From NCBI GenBank assembly GCA_910579285.1, contig CAJTTT010000010.1, forward strand, positions 1 to 64,000: a stretch of DNA of 64,000 nucleotides. Direction: 5' to 3'. Origin of the DNA: an uncultured Lachnospiraceae bacterium (GTDB taxonomy: Bacteria > Bacillota > Clostridia > Lachnospirales > Lachnospiraceae). The notes under the pieces are model-generated. The model made no database searches, was not told the DNA's origin, and was given only the letters and a program-made list of their open reading frames with translations. The position numbers and the translations under genes are program-made. Shown here piece by piece: positions 35,574 to 44,500 of this stretch (position 1 is its first letter; the number at the start of each line of letters is the position of its first letter).

Positions 35574-36299
35574 CTATCCATAATTGCCCTGTATGAGCGC
35601 AGCTGCATTGTCTCTGAAAATCTCTTGGCTGTATGATTCCCCATATTTTTTCGCCACATAAGCGGCGGCTTTTGCCATTTTGGGTGTCCTTTTTTTATCA
35701 TCATGGCAGTCTGTACCTACAAAGCTGACATATTCCCGCCCCAACAGCCATTTTACATGTTGTCTGCATGTCATGCCGTTTTCTCCAGTGATGCTGGAGG
35801 CATTGACCTGCAGATGACAGCCCATGTCGTACAGCTCCTCTGCTCTTACTTTTTTTTCCATAAGACAGCGGTACCGCTCCACATGCGCCAAAATAGGAAC
35901 ATAACCTTCCGCGAGCAGACGATATGCCGCCTCGCGGATATAGGCATAATCCTCTGCCGGGCTGAATTCCACCAGGACACAGGCTGACCCCGCCATCGTA
36001 AACGCCTTTTCTTCCCGGAGCGCGTGGATCATATCTGAACTGTAATAAATCTCGTTACCCAGATAAAGACGGGTGGAAATCCCGGCGGCATCCTTCAGGT
36101 TCTCCAGTTGATATAACGCCCGCCTCACGGTTTCGGGCCGCGCATTATGTCGCATGGGTTTATAGTGGGGTGTTAGAATGATGCCTTGTATTCCCTCCGC
36201 CTGTGCCCGTCTCAGCATCTCCAAAGTCATGGCAGAATTTTTAGCCCCATCATCCAGACCGGGCAGGATATGGGCATGCATGTCTATATATGAGTTCAC
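35574..36299 (-). CDS. Tyrosine-protein phosphatase CpsB/CapC type (PHP domain)
   Basis: A 241-residue metal-dependent phosphatase. The PHP motifs are YIDMHAHILPGLDDGAKN, ILTPHYKP, ILAHVERYRCL and VGTDCHDDK, supplying His and Asp ligands for metals. It dephosphorylates the BY-kinase tail and is the first gene of the exopolysaccharide operon. Transcription probably begins near 36406, giving a leader of about 107 nt. Confidence 0.92.
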   Translation of the reverse strand: MNSYIDMHAHILPGLDDGAKNSAMTLEMLRRAQAEGIQGIILTPHYKPMRHNARPETVRRALYQLENLKDAAGISTRLYLGNEIYYSSDMIHALREEKAFTMAGSACVLVEFSPAEDYAYIREAAYRLLAEGYVPILAHVERYRCLMEKKVRAEELYDMGCHLQVNASSITGENGMTCRQHVKWLLGREYVSFVGTDCHDDKKRTPKMAKAAAYVAKKYGESYSQEIFRDNAAALIQGNYG

Positions 36300-36383
36300 G
36301 ATCGGTCACCGTCCCCGAAAAAACTTTTGCCCCAATCCGTATTATGGCCGCCCATTTCCACAGCTCATATCAAGAATCGGACA

Positions 36384-36482
36384 CACTAACAGTATTAGTG
36401 CGATTTTTCTATATAATAACACTATAAATTTGTTTTAACAATACTAATATCTTTATTTTCTGAAAATAATAGCAATATTACT
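36384..36482. repeat. Three operator-like repeats around the exopolysaccharide promoter
   Basis: Site 1 (36387-36399) reads TAACAGTATTAGT and is the core of a palindrome CACTAACAGTATTAGTG (36384-36400). Site 2 (36436-36448) reads TAACAATACTAAT, 10 of 13 identical, and overlaps the -35. Site 3 (36470-36482) reads TAGCAATATTACT. Their placement over and around the promoter, beside a divergent XRE regulator gene, suggests repressor binding. This is inference. Confidence 0.55.
36413..36441 (-). promoter_or_regulatory. Promoter of the exopolysaccharide operon
   Basis: On the minus strand -35 TTGTTA (36441-36436) and -10 TATTAT (36418-36413) are spaced by exactly 17 bp. Start of transcription would fall near 36406. 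Confidence 0.65.
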
Positions 36483-36597
36483 TTCTGTATATAAATTCTG
36501 TTTCGAGGGAAAATCTTAAGGTAAGCAAAAACTGTGTAACCGAAATAATCCGCACATACCACATGTGATTGATGCCATATATGGGAGAGAACAGGGC

Positions 36598-36924
36598 GTG
36601 GGAATAAACTATAAAATTCTTGGGAAAAACATAAAATATTACAGAAAGCAGAAAAATTTGACACAGGAACAGATGGCGGAAAGTCTGGAATTGTCTGTCG
36701 GTTTCATCAGCCAGGTAGAGCGGGGCATTGCAAAGATGAGTCTTGACACACTGATTGATTTATGTGATATTTTGGATTGTTCCGCAGGAGATATTTTGGA
36801 CAGTGCACACATAAACTGCAGGGACAAGCTGTCAGAAGACCTGCTTTCTTTATATGAGCAGATTTCAAAAAAAGACCAGACCCTTTTTTACTATATGTTA
36901 AAGGCATATGTAGACCATTTATAA
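36598..36924 (+). CDS. XRE-family transcriptional regulator
   Basis: A small regulator of 108 residues. The helix-turn-helix is YYRKQKNLTQEQMAESLELS followed by VGFISQVERGIAKMSLDTL. The C-terminus (LSEDLLSLYEQISKKDQTLF) is helical and may dimerise. The start is probably the GTG at 36598 just before INYKILGKNIKYYRK; a GTG at 36565 would add 11 residues. It is divergent from the exopolysaccharide operon, with repeated operator-like sites between them, so it probably controls that operon. No ligand domain is seen. Confidence 0.8.
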   Translation: MGINYKILGKNIKYYRKQKNLTQEQMAESLELSVGFISQVERGIAKMSLDTLIDLCDILDCSAGDILDSAHINCRDKLSEDLLSLYEQISKKDQTLFYYMLKAYVDHL

Positions 36925-37007
36925 CGGTAAATGACCTGGCGCAGAAGAAATTCAGCGCTTCGTCAGACCGGGCAATTTGGGTCTGCCATTTCGGAATGGA
37001 GGAAATT

Positions 37008-38315
37008 ATGAGTGAGAATGATCAGAAATTTGCAGAAGGTTTATTACAATATCTGAATGACAGCCCGACGGCTTTTCACGCTGTGAAAAATGCAGCGGCC
37101 ATTCTTACAGAGAGCGGTTTCAAGGAATTAAAAGAAACAGAAGCCTGGTCACTGGAAAAAGACGGCAGATATTTTGTTGTCAAAAATGGTTCAGCGGTAA
37201 TTGCCTTTACAGTGGGAGAGGGCGATCTGGCGAAGGAAGGGTTTCGCATCATCGGTGCGCACACGGATTCACCGGGGCTTAAGATCAAACCGGGTGCCTG
37301 TACCGTTACGCCGGACGGCTATGTGAAGGTGAATGTGGAGGTATACGGCGGGGCGATTCTGCAGACATGGTTCGACCGACCGCTGGCGTTGGCCGGGCGG
37401 GTGATCGTGAAGGAAAACGGCACGTTGCGGGAAAAACTGGTTCAGATTGACAAGCCTGTTTTTATGATTCCGAATCTCTGCATTCATTTCAACAGGGATA
37501 AGAATGAAAAAGGCTCCTGCAATAAACAGACTGAAATCCTGCCGCTTCTGTCCATGAAGGAAGAAGGCATGGAGAAGGACGATTATCTGCCGGCTCTGCT
37601 GCAGGATGAGGCGGGTATAAAAAAAGCGGACCTTGTGGATTATGAACTGTTTCTGTATGAGTACCAGAAAGGGATTTTTACGGGGAAAAAGCAGGAGTTT
37701 ATCTCGGCATCCCGGATTGACGATCTGTCGATGGTCTACGCAGGATTGACTGCACTGACGGAAGCGGAGACAGGAGCAGGCTGTCAGGTGCTTGCGGCCT
37801 TTGACAATGAGGAGGTGGGGAGCACCACAGCCCAGGGAGCCAATTCCGGGCTTTTGCTGCATATTTTGAACCGCATCTGTAAGAATCTGGGGATGACGGA
37901 TGAGGCGTATTTTCAGGCTGTTGCCAGCTCAACCTCGATTTCGGCGGATCTGGCCCACGCGGTGCACCCCAATTACAGCGACAGACATGATGTGGAAAGC
38001 CGTCCCGTGTTAGGCGGCGGCCCTGTGATCAAATATTCAGCGTCCCAGCGTTATGCCACAACCGCGCTGAGCGCCGCCTATTTTGTGGAAGCCTGCGAGC
38101 GGGCGGGTGTTCCTTATCAGAAGTTTGTGAACCGTAATGATATCGCAGGCGGTTCCACCATCGGCCCTGCGCTCTCCGGGCTGACTACCATTCCTGCGGT
38201 GGATATGGGGGCCCCGATTCTGGCGATGCACTCGATCCGGGAATTTGGGAATGTGGAGGATATGGTTTATACGAGCCGGGCTTTTCTGGCGTACTATGAA
38301 GGCGGACAGCGTTAA
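37008..38315 (+). CDS. M18 family aminopeptidase
   Basis: A 435-residue zinc aminopeptidase of the aspartyl aminopeptidase family. Metal and catalytic residues are in IGAHTDSPGLKIKP, AFDNEEVGSTTAQGA and HPNYSDRHD; the C-terminal IRE and SRAF blocks match. It acts in the cytosol on peptides with N-terminal acidic or neutral residues. The start at 37008 is preceded by TGGAGGAAATT; an upstream in-frame ATG at 36996 overlaps that ribosome site. Confidence 0.9.
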   Translation: MSENDQKFAEGLLQYLNDSPTAFHAVKNAAAILTESGFKELKETEAWSLEKDGRYFVVKNGSAVIAFTVGEGDLAKEGFRIIGAHTDSPGLKIKPGACTVTPDGYVKVNVEVYGGAILQTWFDRPLALAGRVIVKENGTLREKLVQIDKPVFMIPNLCIHFNRDKNEKGSCNKQTEILPLLSMKEEGMEKDDYLPALLQDEAGIKKADLVDYELFLYEYQKGIFTGKKQEFISASRIDDLSMVYAGLTALTEAETGAGCQVLAAFDNEEVGSTTAQGANSGLLLHILNRICKNLGMTDEAYFQAVASSTSISADLAHAVHPNYSDRHDVESRPVLGGGPVIKYSASQRYATTALSAAYFVEACERAGVPYQKFVNRNDIAGGSTIGPALSGLTTIPAVDMGAPILAMHSIREFGNVEDMVYTSRAFLAYYEGGQR

Positions 38316-38341
38316 GCTGCCCGCCCGTTCTATGCAGAAAC

Positions 38342-39229
38342 TTATGCCTTTTTGACAGGAACCCATAATTCGCAGAACAGATCTTTTTCACCTTTCTCAA
38401 AATAGATTTCATAGTCCGTATCGTCCGTCTGCACATAGCCGGTCTGAGGGGAAAACTCCTTGTAGAATTTGGTCCATGTCTCGCCGATGCAGTCACTGTC
38501 CGTGCCGATGCACTTGAACACGGCATAGTCGGCAGGCTCCGCGTTCCATAAGGTATAGCCGTTCTTCAAAAGCTTTTTTGCGCCTTCGGTATCGGTGTTT
38601 TCGTCCAGGATAATGCCGATGCCATAGTCAAAATGCGTCTCGTTTTCCCTGGTGGGACTGCACAGGCCATAAATGTCCTGCATGCCCTCCTTCCGAAGCC
38701 GCTTCATGCGTTCGACCAGATTCTTATCAAAGCATTCCGTCCAGAAATCGGGGATGCTGCGGTCGCTTTCATCATTGACGATCTCGCTGGGAAAAGCCCT
38801 GACCAGTGCAAGAAACTGCTGAGCCTCTCTGTGTTCCATTCTGTAATTCATAATACTACCACCTTCCGTTATGATTTTTATCACAAGGGGATTGAATAAA
38901 TGAAGTTTTGCGCCAAGTTTTTTTGCCTGCTTCGGCGTAGAACCGTGAAAGCGGGTAAAGGCTTTGGAAAAACTTTCCGGGGATTCATAGCCGTACTTAA
39001 ATGCGGCGTCAATGACAGACAGATCCGTTGACTGGAGCTCCTGCGCCGCCAGCGTGAGACGGCGGTTTCGGATGTACTCATTGGCTGTCATTCCGACAAT
39101 AAAGCTGAATGTGCGATGGAAGTTATAGTTGGACATGTGTATGCTTTTGGCTACAGCGGTGTAGTTAATGTCCTCATAAATGTGTTCTTCCATATAGTGT
39201 ATTGCCTGTTGAATCAGCTGCATTGACAT
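38342..39229 (-). CDS. AraC-type regulator with GyrI-like effector domain
   Basis: A 295-residue protein. The N-terminal AraC domain (residues 1-105) has YTAVAKSIHMSNYNFHRTFS and YESPESFSKAFTRFHGSTP. The C-terminal GyrI-like domain (about 130-295) resembles Rob/SbmC ligand-binding domains (FLALVRAFPSE, DYAVFKC, DYEIYFEKG). Such proteins respond to drugs or small aromatic ligands. The start at 39229 has AAGGAAG 8 nt upstream; the frame is open much further (to 39541) but the extra part has no family resemblance. Target genes unknown. Confidence 0.85.
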   Translation of the reverse strand: MSMQLIQQAIHYMEEHIYEDINYTAVAKSIHMSNYNFHRTFSFIVGMTANEYIRNRRLTLAAQELQSTDLSVIDAAFKYGYESPESFSKAFTRFHGSTPKQAKKLGAKLHLFNPLVIKIITEGGSIMNYRMEHREAQQFLALVRAFPSEIVNDESDRSIPDFWTECFDKNLVERMKRLRKEGMQDIYGLCSPTRENETHFDYGIGIILDENTDTEGAKKLLKNGYTLWNAEPADYAVFKCIGTDSDCIGETWTKFYKEFSPQTGYVQTDDTDYEIYFEKGEKDLFCELWVPVKKA

Positions 39230-39606
39230 ATTGTTTTCTTCCTTTCCTGCCGCGCGGGCCCGGTCTTTACTTGCTCTCCTTGTGTAAAACCATTGTACAG
39301 AATTGCAGAAGGTAAATCCTGTTCCTGTTTGCGCAAGTTTGTTCCGTTTAAATATTTCCTTAAAGTGATGGAAACAACCATAACAGCACCTCTTTCGTCT
39401 GATTTTATCATATATCTGATTTTTGTTGTCATTTTTTCGGTATATGAAAAATAGCATGAAAAGCCTTAAAATAATAAAGTCAATAGGTTGTTGACGATTT
39501 GAAAAATTTGATAAGATAGTTGTGGATAAGAAGGCAGTCACTGAGGATTTCTTTATTTTAAGCAGCGGTTTGGCGGTCGCGCCGATTGGATGAAAGGAGA
39601 GAGGAA
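39230..39606. other. Intergenic region, nothing firm seen
   Basis: This 377-bp A/T-rich gap separates two divergent genes. A TTGACG at 39491-39496 with TAAGAT 15 bp later is a weak promoter candidate for the rightward gene. No hairpin, repeat or short gene could be supported. Confidence 0.4.
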
Positions 39607-40143
39607 ATGAAACAATTTAGCTGGAAATACTATCTTATATTGCTGCTATTGCTGCCAGCTCTGCTGAAAGTGATGAGCTATATGTCATTTCTGGCGGCGG
39701 CGGCTCTGTTTCTGGGATATTTGACGTGGGTCTTGGCTTCCGGGTGTATTTTCTATATTTATAACAGGAGAAAAGGCGTGCGGAAGGGATTCTGCGTCAA
39801 TTATGAATGGGAAGTGCTGACTATGCATTTTTGGATTGACACGGTACATAAGGAGCTGGCTGTCATATGTCTGTTAAATCCATTCTGTGTGCAGTATTTT
39901 GCGTTGGACAGCGTTGAGAAGATAGAGGGAGCCGTCACCCATGCGGGAAAAAGAAAAGAATATGCCTATGGTGTATATTTTGATATTACCATCAACGGGA
40001 AGAAGACTAGCGTGGGCGTGGCCTCCTCCGGCAGAGGTCCTTTGATCAATACGGATTACAGAGATCGCTGTCTGGAAGAGATACGACAATTCAGGGATGT
40101 GATTTACAGGGCGAAAGAGATGAAAGGCGGCAGAGAGATTTAG
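39607..40143 (+). CDS. Small membrane protein of unknown function
   Basis: The 178-residue protein starts KQFSWKYYLILLLLLPALLK and has two close hydrophobic segments in the first 60 residues, then a soluble domain of about 115 residues with KISI-like beta strands (YGVYFDITINGKKTSVGVAS) resembling a pleckstrin-like or DUF-type fold. The GGAGAGAGG site supports the ATG at 39607 over 39586. It precedes the BlaI/M56 pair but has its own transcription start region. Function not recognised. Confidence 0.65.
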   Translation: MKQFSWKYYLILLLLLPALLKVMSYMSFLAAAALFLGYLTWVLASGCIFYIYNRRKGVRKGFCVNYEWEVLTMHFWIDTVHKELAVICLLNPFCVQYFALDSVEKIEGAVTHAGKRKEYAYGVYFDITINGKKTSVGVASSGRGPLINTDYRDRCLEEIRQFRDVIYRAKEMKGGREI

Positions 40144-40154
40144 AGAAGTTTGTA

Positions 40155-40211
40155 TTGACAAAGTGTGTTTACACGCGTAGACTATAGGTAGAAAGTCTAC
40201 GCGTGTAAACA
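40155..40211 (+). promoter_or_regulatory. BlaI/MecI-type promoter and operator with 18-bp perfect arms
   Basis: TGTTTACACGCGTAGACT (40166-40183) and AGTCTACGCGTGTAAACA (40194-40211) are perfect reverse complements across a 10-bp spacer. Each arm contains TACGCGTGTA or its complement, one base away from the TACAnnTGTA dyad bound by BlaI/MecI repressors. A perfect -35 TTGACA (40155-40160) and, 17 bp on, a -10 TAGACT (40178-40183) place the first arm over the promoter. The repressor gene starts 42 bp after the second arm. Confidence 0.75.
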
Positions 40212-40252
40212 TTATGAAGCTAAGAGAAAGACTGCAAGGGGGGGAGATGTTT

Positions 40253-40624
40253 ATGAAAGAAACGAAGATATCCGACGCGGAGCTGGAGATTCTGGAAACG
40301 CTCTGGGCCGCAGGGGAGGCGTTGAATGCCAATGAAATTCGTGCGCGTCTGAATGAGAAAAAAGACTGGGAGCGCACCACGGTGCTGACGCTGATCCGCA
40401 GACTGCTGGATAAGGGCGTAATCGCACAGGAGAAACAGGGTGTTTACTATTATTCACCTCTCGTGGCGCGGAGTGATTATGTGAAAGAGGAGACGAAGAG
40501 CTTTCTTAATAAATTTTTTAAAGGCAATGCGAAAAATCTGGCGGCGGCTCTCATCGAGGATGAGAATTTGAGCAGGGAGGATGTGGAGGAGCTGAGAGAT
40601 TATTTTCGAGAGAATTTCAGGTAA
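40253..40624 (+). CDS. BlaI/MecI/CopY family repressor
   Basis: A 123-residue winged-helix repressor with SDAELEILETLWAAGEALNA, ERTTVLTLIRRLLDKGVIAQ and a C-terminal dimerisation helix set. It is followed by an M56 sensor gene as in bla/mec systems, where the sensor's protease activity leads to repressor cleavage. The start at 40253 has AAGGGGGGGAG 7 nt upstream. An upstream ATG (40214) sits within the operator-proximal region. It probably binds the inverted repeat just upstream and represses itself and the sensor. No beta-lactamase is in the window. Confidence 0.88.
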   Translation: MKETKISDAELEILETLWAAGEALNANEIRARLNEKKDWERTTVLTLIRRLLDKGVIAQEKQGVYYYSPLVARSDYVKEETKSFLNKFFKGNAKNLAAALIEDENLSREDVEELRDYFRENFR

Positions 40625-40689
40625 AAGAATTGCGGATTGACGAGTGAAGTGTGTGAGAGAAGAGTATCGTGCTTTTAGTGGAGGAAATT

Positions 40690-43110
40690 ATGGCGCAATT
40701 ATTTTTTGTGGTTTTATCATTATCGTTATCCGGCGCGCTGGTGGGACTGTTGCTCCTGCTGTTTCGCCCGCTTACCGGCCGGTTTTTTGCAAAAAAATGG
40801 ACGTATTATCTGTGGCTTTTGGTGCTTGTAAGGCTGCTTGTGCCGTTACATGCGGACATCAATTTGATGGGATATTTGTCGGCGGAGCTGACGGCGTCGG
40901 TGGCTGGACAGACCGATGCGGACGGAGCGCCAGGAGAGTGTGTACATGAGGGAACGGCGCCTGATGTTCTGCAAAGTGAGGAGAGAAGCACAGACAGTAA
41001 GGTGGAAAAGTCTGCCGGGACGGAGACTGACCATACAGAGACGGTGCAAACGGTATCGAATGTGGAAATGGCTGGGACAGCCGGCAGCGGCACAGATGAA
41101 AAAACGGCGGGCGTAAGATGGGCACAGATTTTTCGTGTTGTGAGTATACTGTGGATTTGCGGGGTTCTTTTTGCCGCGCTGAAAAGGTTTTATGTTTATC
41201 GACGTTTTGCCAAAGAGGTTCATGCGGCAGGCGGGCCGCTCACCTTGGAAAAAGCCCTTTATAAAAGTGCGGAGATTCAGACGAGACTTGGAATTGGAAA
41301 AAGGGTGCCGCTCTATGAGAGCACGGCAATCAACAGTCCGATGCTGATCGGATTCTGGCGGCCGCGTATTTATCTGCCGCAGGCAATGCTTACGGAGTTT
41401 ACCGGGCGGGAGAACGATATTTGTCTGGTTCTGCATCACGAGTTTGTTCATTATAAAAGGAAGGATATCCTGTATAAATGGCTGTTTCAGGCCGCGCTGT
41501 GCGTGCATTGGTTTAATCCGCTGGTATATGTGTTTAGCCGCCGGTTTCATGTAGACTGTGAGCTTGCCTGTGACGAAACGGTGCTAAAGCTTTTGTCGGA
41601 GGAAGGGCGCAGGGCATACGGAAATGTGCTTTTGGATGTGGCACAGAAACATTGGTCTGAGAATGCGCTTTCTGGGAAAGATGGAAGGCTGTACAGCAAT
41701 GTGCCGGCCATGACCCTTCTGGAGGAAAAGAGTACGTTAAAGGAGAGACTGCGTGGAATTGCGCGCTATCATAGGAGAGGAATCGTAGTCGGGCTCTGCT
41801 CGGCGGCGGCGTTTATTTTGTTTTTCGGGGTGTCTGTCGTCTGTGGCGCGGCGGGTACCGAGCGCGGTCTCGGGGAAACGTTTGCTATGGGTTATAGAAA
41901 GGGTTTCATGGAGCTTACGGAGCATTTCTGGGAAAAAAGCGCGTGGTCTCAGATGTGGGGAGACTCCTTTGATCTGGCTCAGCCGATCCTGGTGAGCAGC
42001 AGCGGAAAGGCTTATCGGATGTATGATGATGACGCTCTGATTGCAGAAGACAGTAAAAACGACTGTTGGCGTGCGTGGTCATACATGGGCGGTGACAGCA
42101 GTGTGAATGTGAGTAAGTTTATGCTTAACGGATCCGATACGTTATGGATTTTTTATACCAACAAGGAGACGACGGTTCAGGTTTCTTCTGTGTTTAAACG
42201 CTATGACGGCTGCTTTAAAATTGTTTGTGTCAGGCCGGATCAGACGGTGCAGACGCTCAATGAGAGCGGTGAGGAGAATACTGTGAAGATTACGCTTCCT
42301 CAAGGAAGAAATGTGATCAAGATGGTCGGGCAGAAGGCGAAGCTGGAGGCACTCGACATAACATACCGGGCGCTCAAAAAGGGAGACATTGACAGTATTT
42401 ATGTGGATGAGAATGAGGAGTATGCTTATCAGGTTCTGAATGGGAGCCGGCCATTCGATTTATCCAGAGTGAAAGAGGTACTCCCTCATTTGGAGGGGGA
42501 AGAGATAAGCAGATTATGCCAGTATGCCTGGCAGGAAGAGGTTGTTCTATCAAAGAACAACTGGCAGGAGCTGTGGATTTATTCGGATGAGAACCTGACA
42601 TCGCAGTATCTGCTGGAGGAGCTGCAGGCCGGAAGGATCAGCGAATTTGACAGTGGCATTTTGTGCGTCATTGCTCCCTATATGAAGGAGGAGACCGTGA
42701 GCGAGTGCTTCCGATGCCTTTTGGAGCGCGGCGGTGTGTCCGGGTCGGACTGGGAGGATATCTTTATTTATTCCGATTCGAAGAAGTCGGCACAGTATCT
42801 GGCGGAGGCGCTTCGCAGAGGAGGGGCGGACAGTTTCAATGATCAGATTCTGGATCAGATCTGCTTTCGGGTATCCACCAGATCCTTGACAGATATCGTG
42901 ACGGCGTTAGACAAGGATCAGTTGTCCTTTGAAGGGCTGATGGAACATGTGCTGCCCTTTGTGCAGAAGCAGGAGGAGGCCGCGACATGCGTCTGCTATT
43001 ATATCGACCTGGGAAATGTGCTTTCGGATGAGGAGCTTCGGAAGATAGAGGGTTATTTGCGTGAGCAGGACTTTTACCGGGTTGTTGAATATAACGGGAA
43101 AGGAAAATAA
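40690..43110 (+). CDS. M56 family (BlaR1-like) membrane metalloprotease sensor
   Basis: An 806-residue protein. Several membrane helices flank a cytoplasmic zinc protease with HHEFVH (His250, Glu251, His254) and CELACDETVL carrying the third ligand. A helix near 360-385 leads to an exported C-terminal part of about 420 residues that is not a penicillin-binding domain but has repeated segments (SRLCQYAWQEEV, SECFRCLLERGG, TCVCYYIDLGN), possibly helical repeats. It should transduce an unknown extracellular signal to the BlaI-type repressor. The start at 40690 has GGAGG upstream. A fragment of a paralogue lies at 48096. Confidence 0.87.
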   Translation: MAQLFFVVLSLSLSGALVGLLLLLFRPLTGRFFAKKWTYYLWLLVLVRLLVPLHADINLMGYLSAELTASVAGQTDADGAPGECVHEGTAPDVLQSEERSTDSKVEKSAGTETDHTETVQTVSNVEMAGTAGSGTDEKTAGVRWAQIFRVVSILWICGVLFAALKRFYVYRRFAKEVHAAGGPLTLEKALYKSAEIQTRLGIGKRVPLYESTAINSPMLIGFWRPRIYLPQAMLTEFTGRENDICLVLHHEFVHYKRKDILYKWLFQAALCVHWFNPLVYVFSRRFHVDCELACDETVLKLLSEEGRRAYGNVLLDVAQKHWSENALSGKDGRLYSNVPAMTLLEEKSTLKERLRGIARYHRRGIVVGLCSAAAFILFFGVSVVCGAAGTERGLGETFAMGYRKGFMELTEHFWEKSAWSQMWGDSFDLAQPILVSSSGKAYRMYDDDALIAEDSKNDCWRAWSYMGGDSSVNVSKFMLNGSDTLWIFYTNKETTVQVSSVFKRYDGCFKIVCVRPDQTVQTLNESGEENTVKITLPQGRNVIKMVGQKAKLEALDITYRALKKGDIDSIYVDENEEYAYQVLNGSRPFDLSRVKEVLPHLEGEEISRLCQYAWQEEVVLSKNNWQELWIYSDENLTSQYLLEELQAGRISEFDSGILCVIAPYMKEETVSECFRCLLERGGVSGSDWEDIFIYSDSKKSAQYLAEALRRGGADSFNDQILDQICFRVSTRSLTDIVTALDKDQLSFEGLMEHVLPFVQKQEEAATCVCYYIDLGNVLSDEELRKIEGYLREQDFYRVVEYNGKGK

Positions 43111-43167
43111 AGGGAAATTGGCTGTGATATCAGAGATGGCAGAAAGGTATCAACAACAAGATAAAAG

Positions 43168-44463
43168 TTATTTCTTGGGGAAGACCGCCTTTATGCAAAA
43201 TACCATTTCTTTACATTCCAGTGTATAGCTGCCGTTATATTTGCGGATCACTGAATCCATGCTGGAAAGCCCGAAACCATGTTGCTTTTCATCCTTTTTA
43301 CTTGTTTTTACCGAATTGTTTTTGATTTTTATGTTTTCGGGAACCGTATTGGAGAAAATCAGGGTATAAAAATGCGCATGGTCATTCCCTTTGATTGTGA
43401 TACAGGGATCGGCGGCGCCTGTTGAACCTTCCAGCGCGTTATCAAGTAAATTTGAAAAAACAGCGCATACATCGATGGGGGAGAGATTGGCAAGCCACGC
43501 AAAACTGCCTTCACATGTAAGGCGTATGCCGACACTGTCCGCGTACGCCTTTTTGATGGAAATTACAGTATCCGCCGCATGGTTTCCCGTGATGCAGAAG
43601 CTTTTTGAAAGCATGGGATTCCCGGATAGTTCGCTGATATAGCTTTCCATCTGTGCATATTGTTTCGTATTGCACATTTCCTGAATGACCTGCAGGTGAT
43701 TGCGCAAATCATGTTTCAGAATTTTGATTTCCCGGCGATTAGTCTCTTCTAACTCCAGGCTCTCCAGCTGCATGGCGATGTAATTTTGTGCGTGAGCAGC
43801 ATCTCTTTTCTTGTTTGCCCGGTCCCGCGCAATGATGAGATAACTCCAGTATGCAAGAAAAACGGCCAGCATAGAAAACGCAGCAAATAAATCAAATACG
43901 ATGCTCAATTCATATTCCAGCGTGTTATTATATACCCCCATGCTCAGCAGCATAAACAGAGCGATGATAAAAAAGGCAAAAAACCCTGCGACTTCAAGGA
44001 ATTTCAGCCGCAAATCAATTTTTTTGCGGCGGCATAATATATAGGTCCCTATCAGTAATACGGTAAGGCTAAGATCGGCGATAAAACCGGGAAGGGTAAG
44101 AGAACTGATGCCATAAAGTTCATCGAAGTCGTTTCTTGTGATCAGGGGGATCATAAACATCGGAAATACCGCCGTTAACGTATAAAAAAGACAGGCGGGA
44201 ATGATCATAAAAAGATTGTAAATGCGGCTGCGGCAGCAAAAAAAATCAACAGCCGGAAGTATACCCAAAACAGTGATTGTGACAAGATGATCGGCATCTG
44301 TTATGAAAACAAAAACGTGAATGACAAGAAAAATAAGAATAATGGATAGTAATTTTCTGGTATGAGAGGTAAATCCTTTGGCAAAAAATAAGAGATAATA
44401 AAATAATATGATCAGTGATGCCATTACATTTGATACAGATATTAAAATATTTTCTGCTGCCAT
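43168..44463 (-). CDS. AgrC-like sensor histidine kinase (GHKL)
   Basis: A 431-residue kinase with six or seven N-terminal membrane helices, then a dimerisation helix with the phosphoacceptor His in LKHDLRNHLQVIQ and the ATPase boxes VCAVFSNLLDNALEGS and HGFGLSSMDSVIRKYNGS. This is the AgrC/VirS/ComD-like class that often senses peptides. It follows the LytTR regulator gene by 37 bp and the pair form one operon. No propeptide gene was seen nearby, so the signal is open. Confidence 0.88.
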   Translation of the reverse strand: MAAENILISVSNVMASLIILFYYLLFFAKGFTSHTRKLLSIILIFLVIHVFVFITDADHLVTITVLGILPAVDFFCCRSRIYNLFMIIPACLFYTLTAVFPMFMIPLITRNDFDELYGISSLTLPGFIADLSLTVLLIGTYILCRRKKIDLRLKFLEVAGFFAFFIIALFMLLSMGVYNNTLEYELSIVFDLFAAFSMLAVFLAYWSYLIIARDRANKKRDAAHAQNYIAMQLESLELEETNRREIKILKHDLRNHLQVIQEMCNTKQYAQMESYISELSGNPMLSKSFCITGNHAADTVISIKKAYADSVGIRLTCEGSFAWLANLSPIDVCAVFSNLLDNALEGSTGAADPCITIKGNDHAHFYTLIFSNTVPENIKIKNNSVKTSKKDEKQHGFGLSSMDSVIRKYNGSYTLECKEMVFCIKAVFPKK

Positions 44464-44500
44464 CTTCGTTCAGGCCTCCTTTCACAGGCTTGTTATTTCA

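Noticed and set aside
40690..43110. Beta-lactam sensor BlaR1 proper
   Set aside because: The zinc protease domain fits, but the exported part has no penicillin-binding motifs (SxxK, SxN, KTG).
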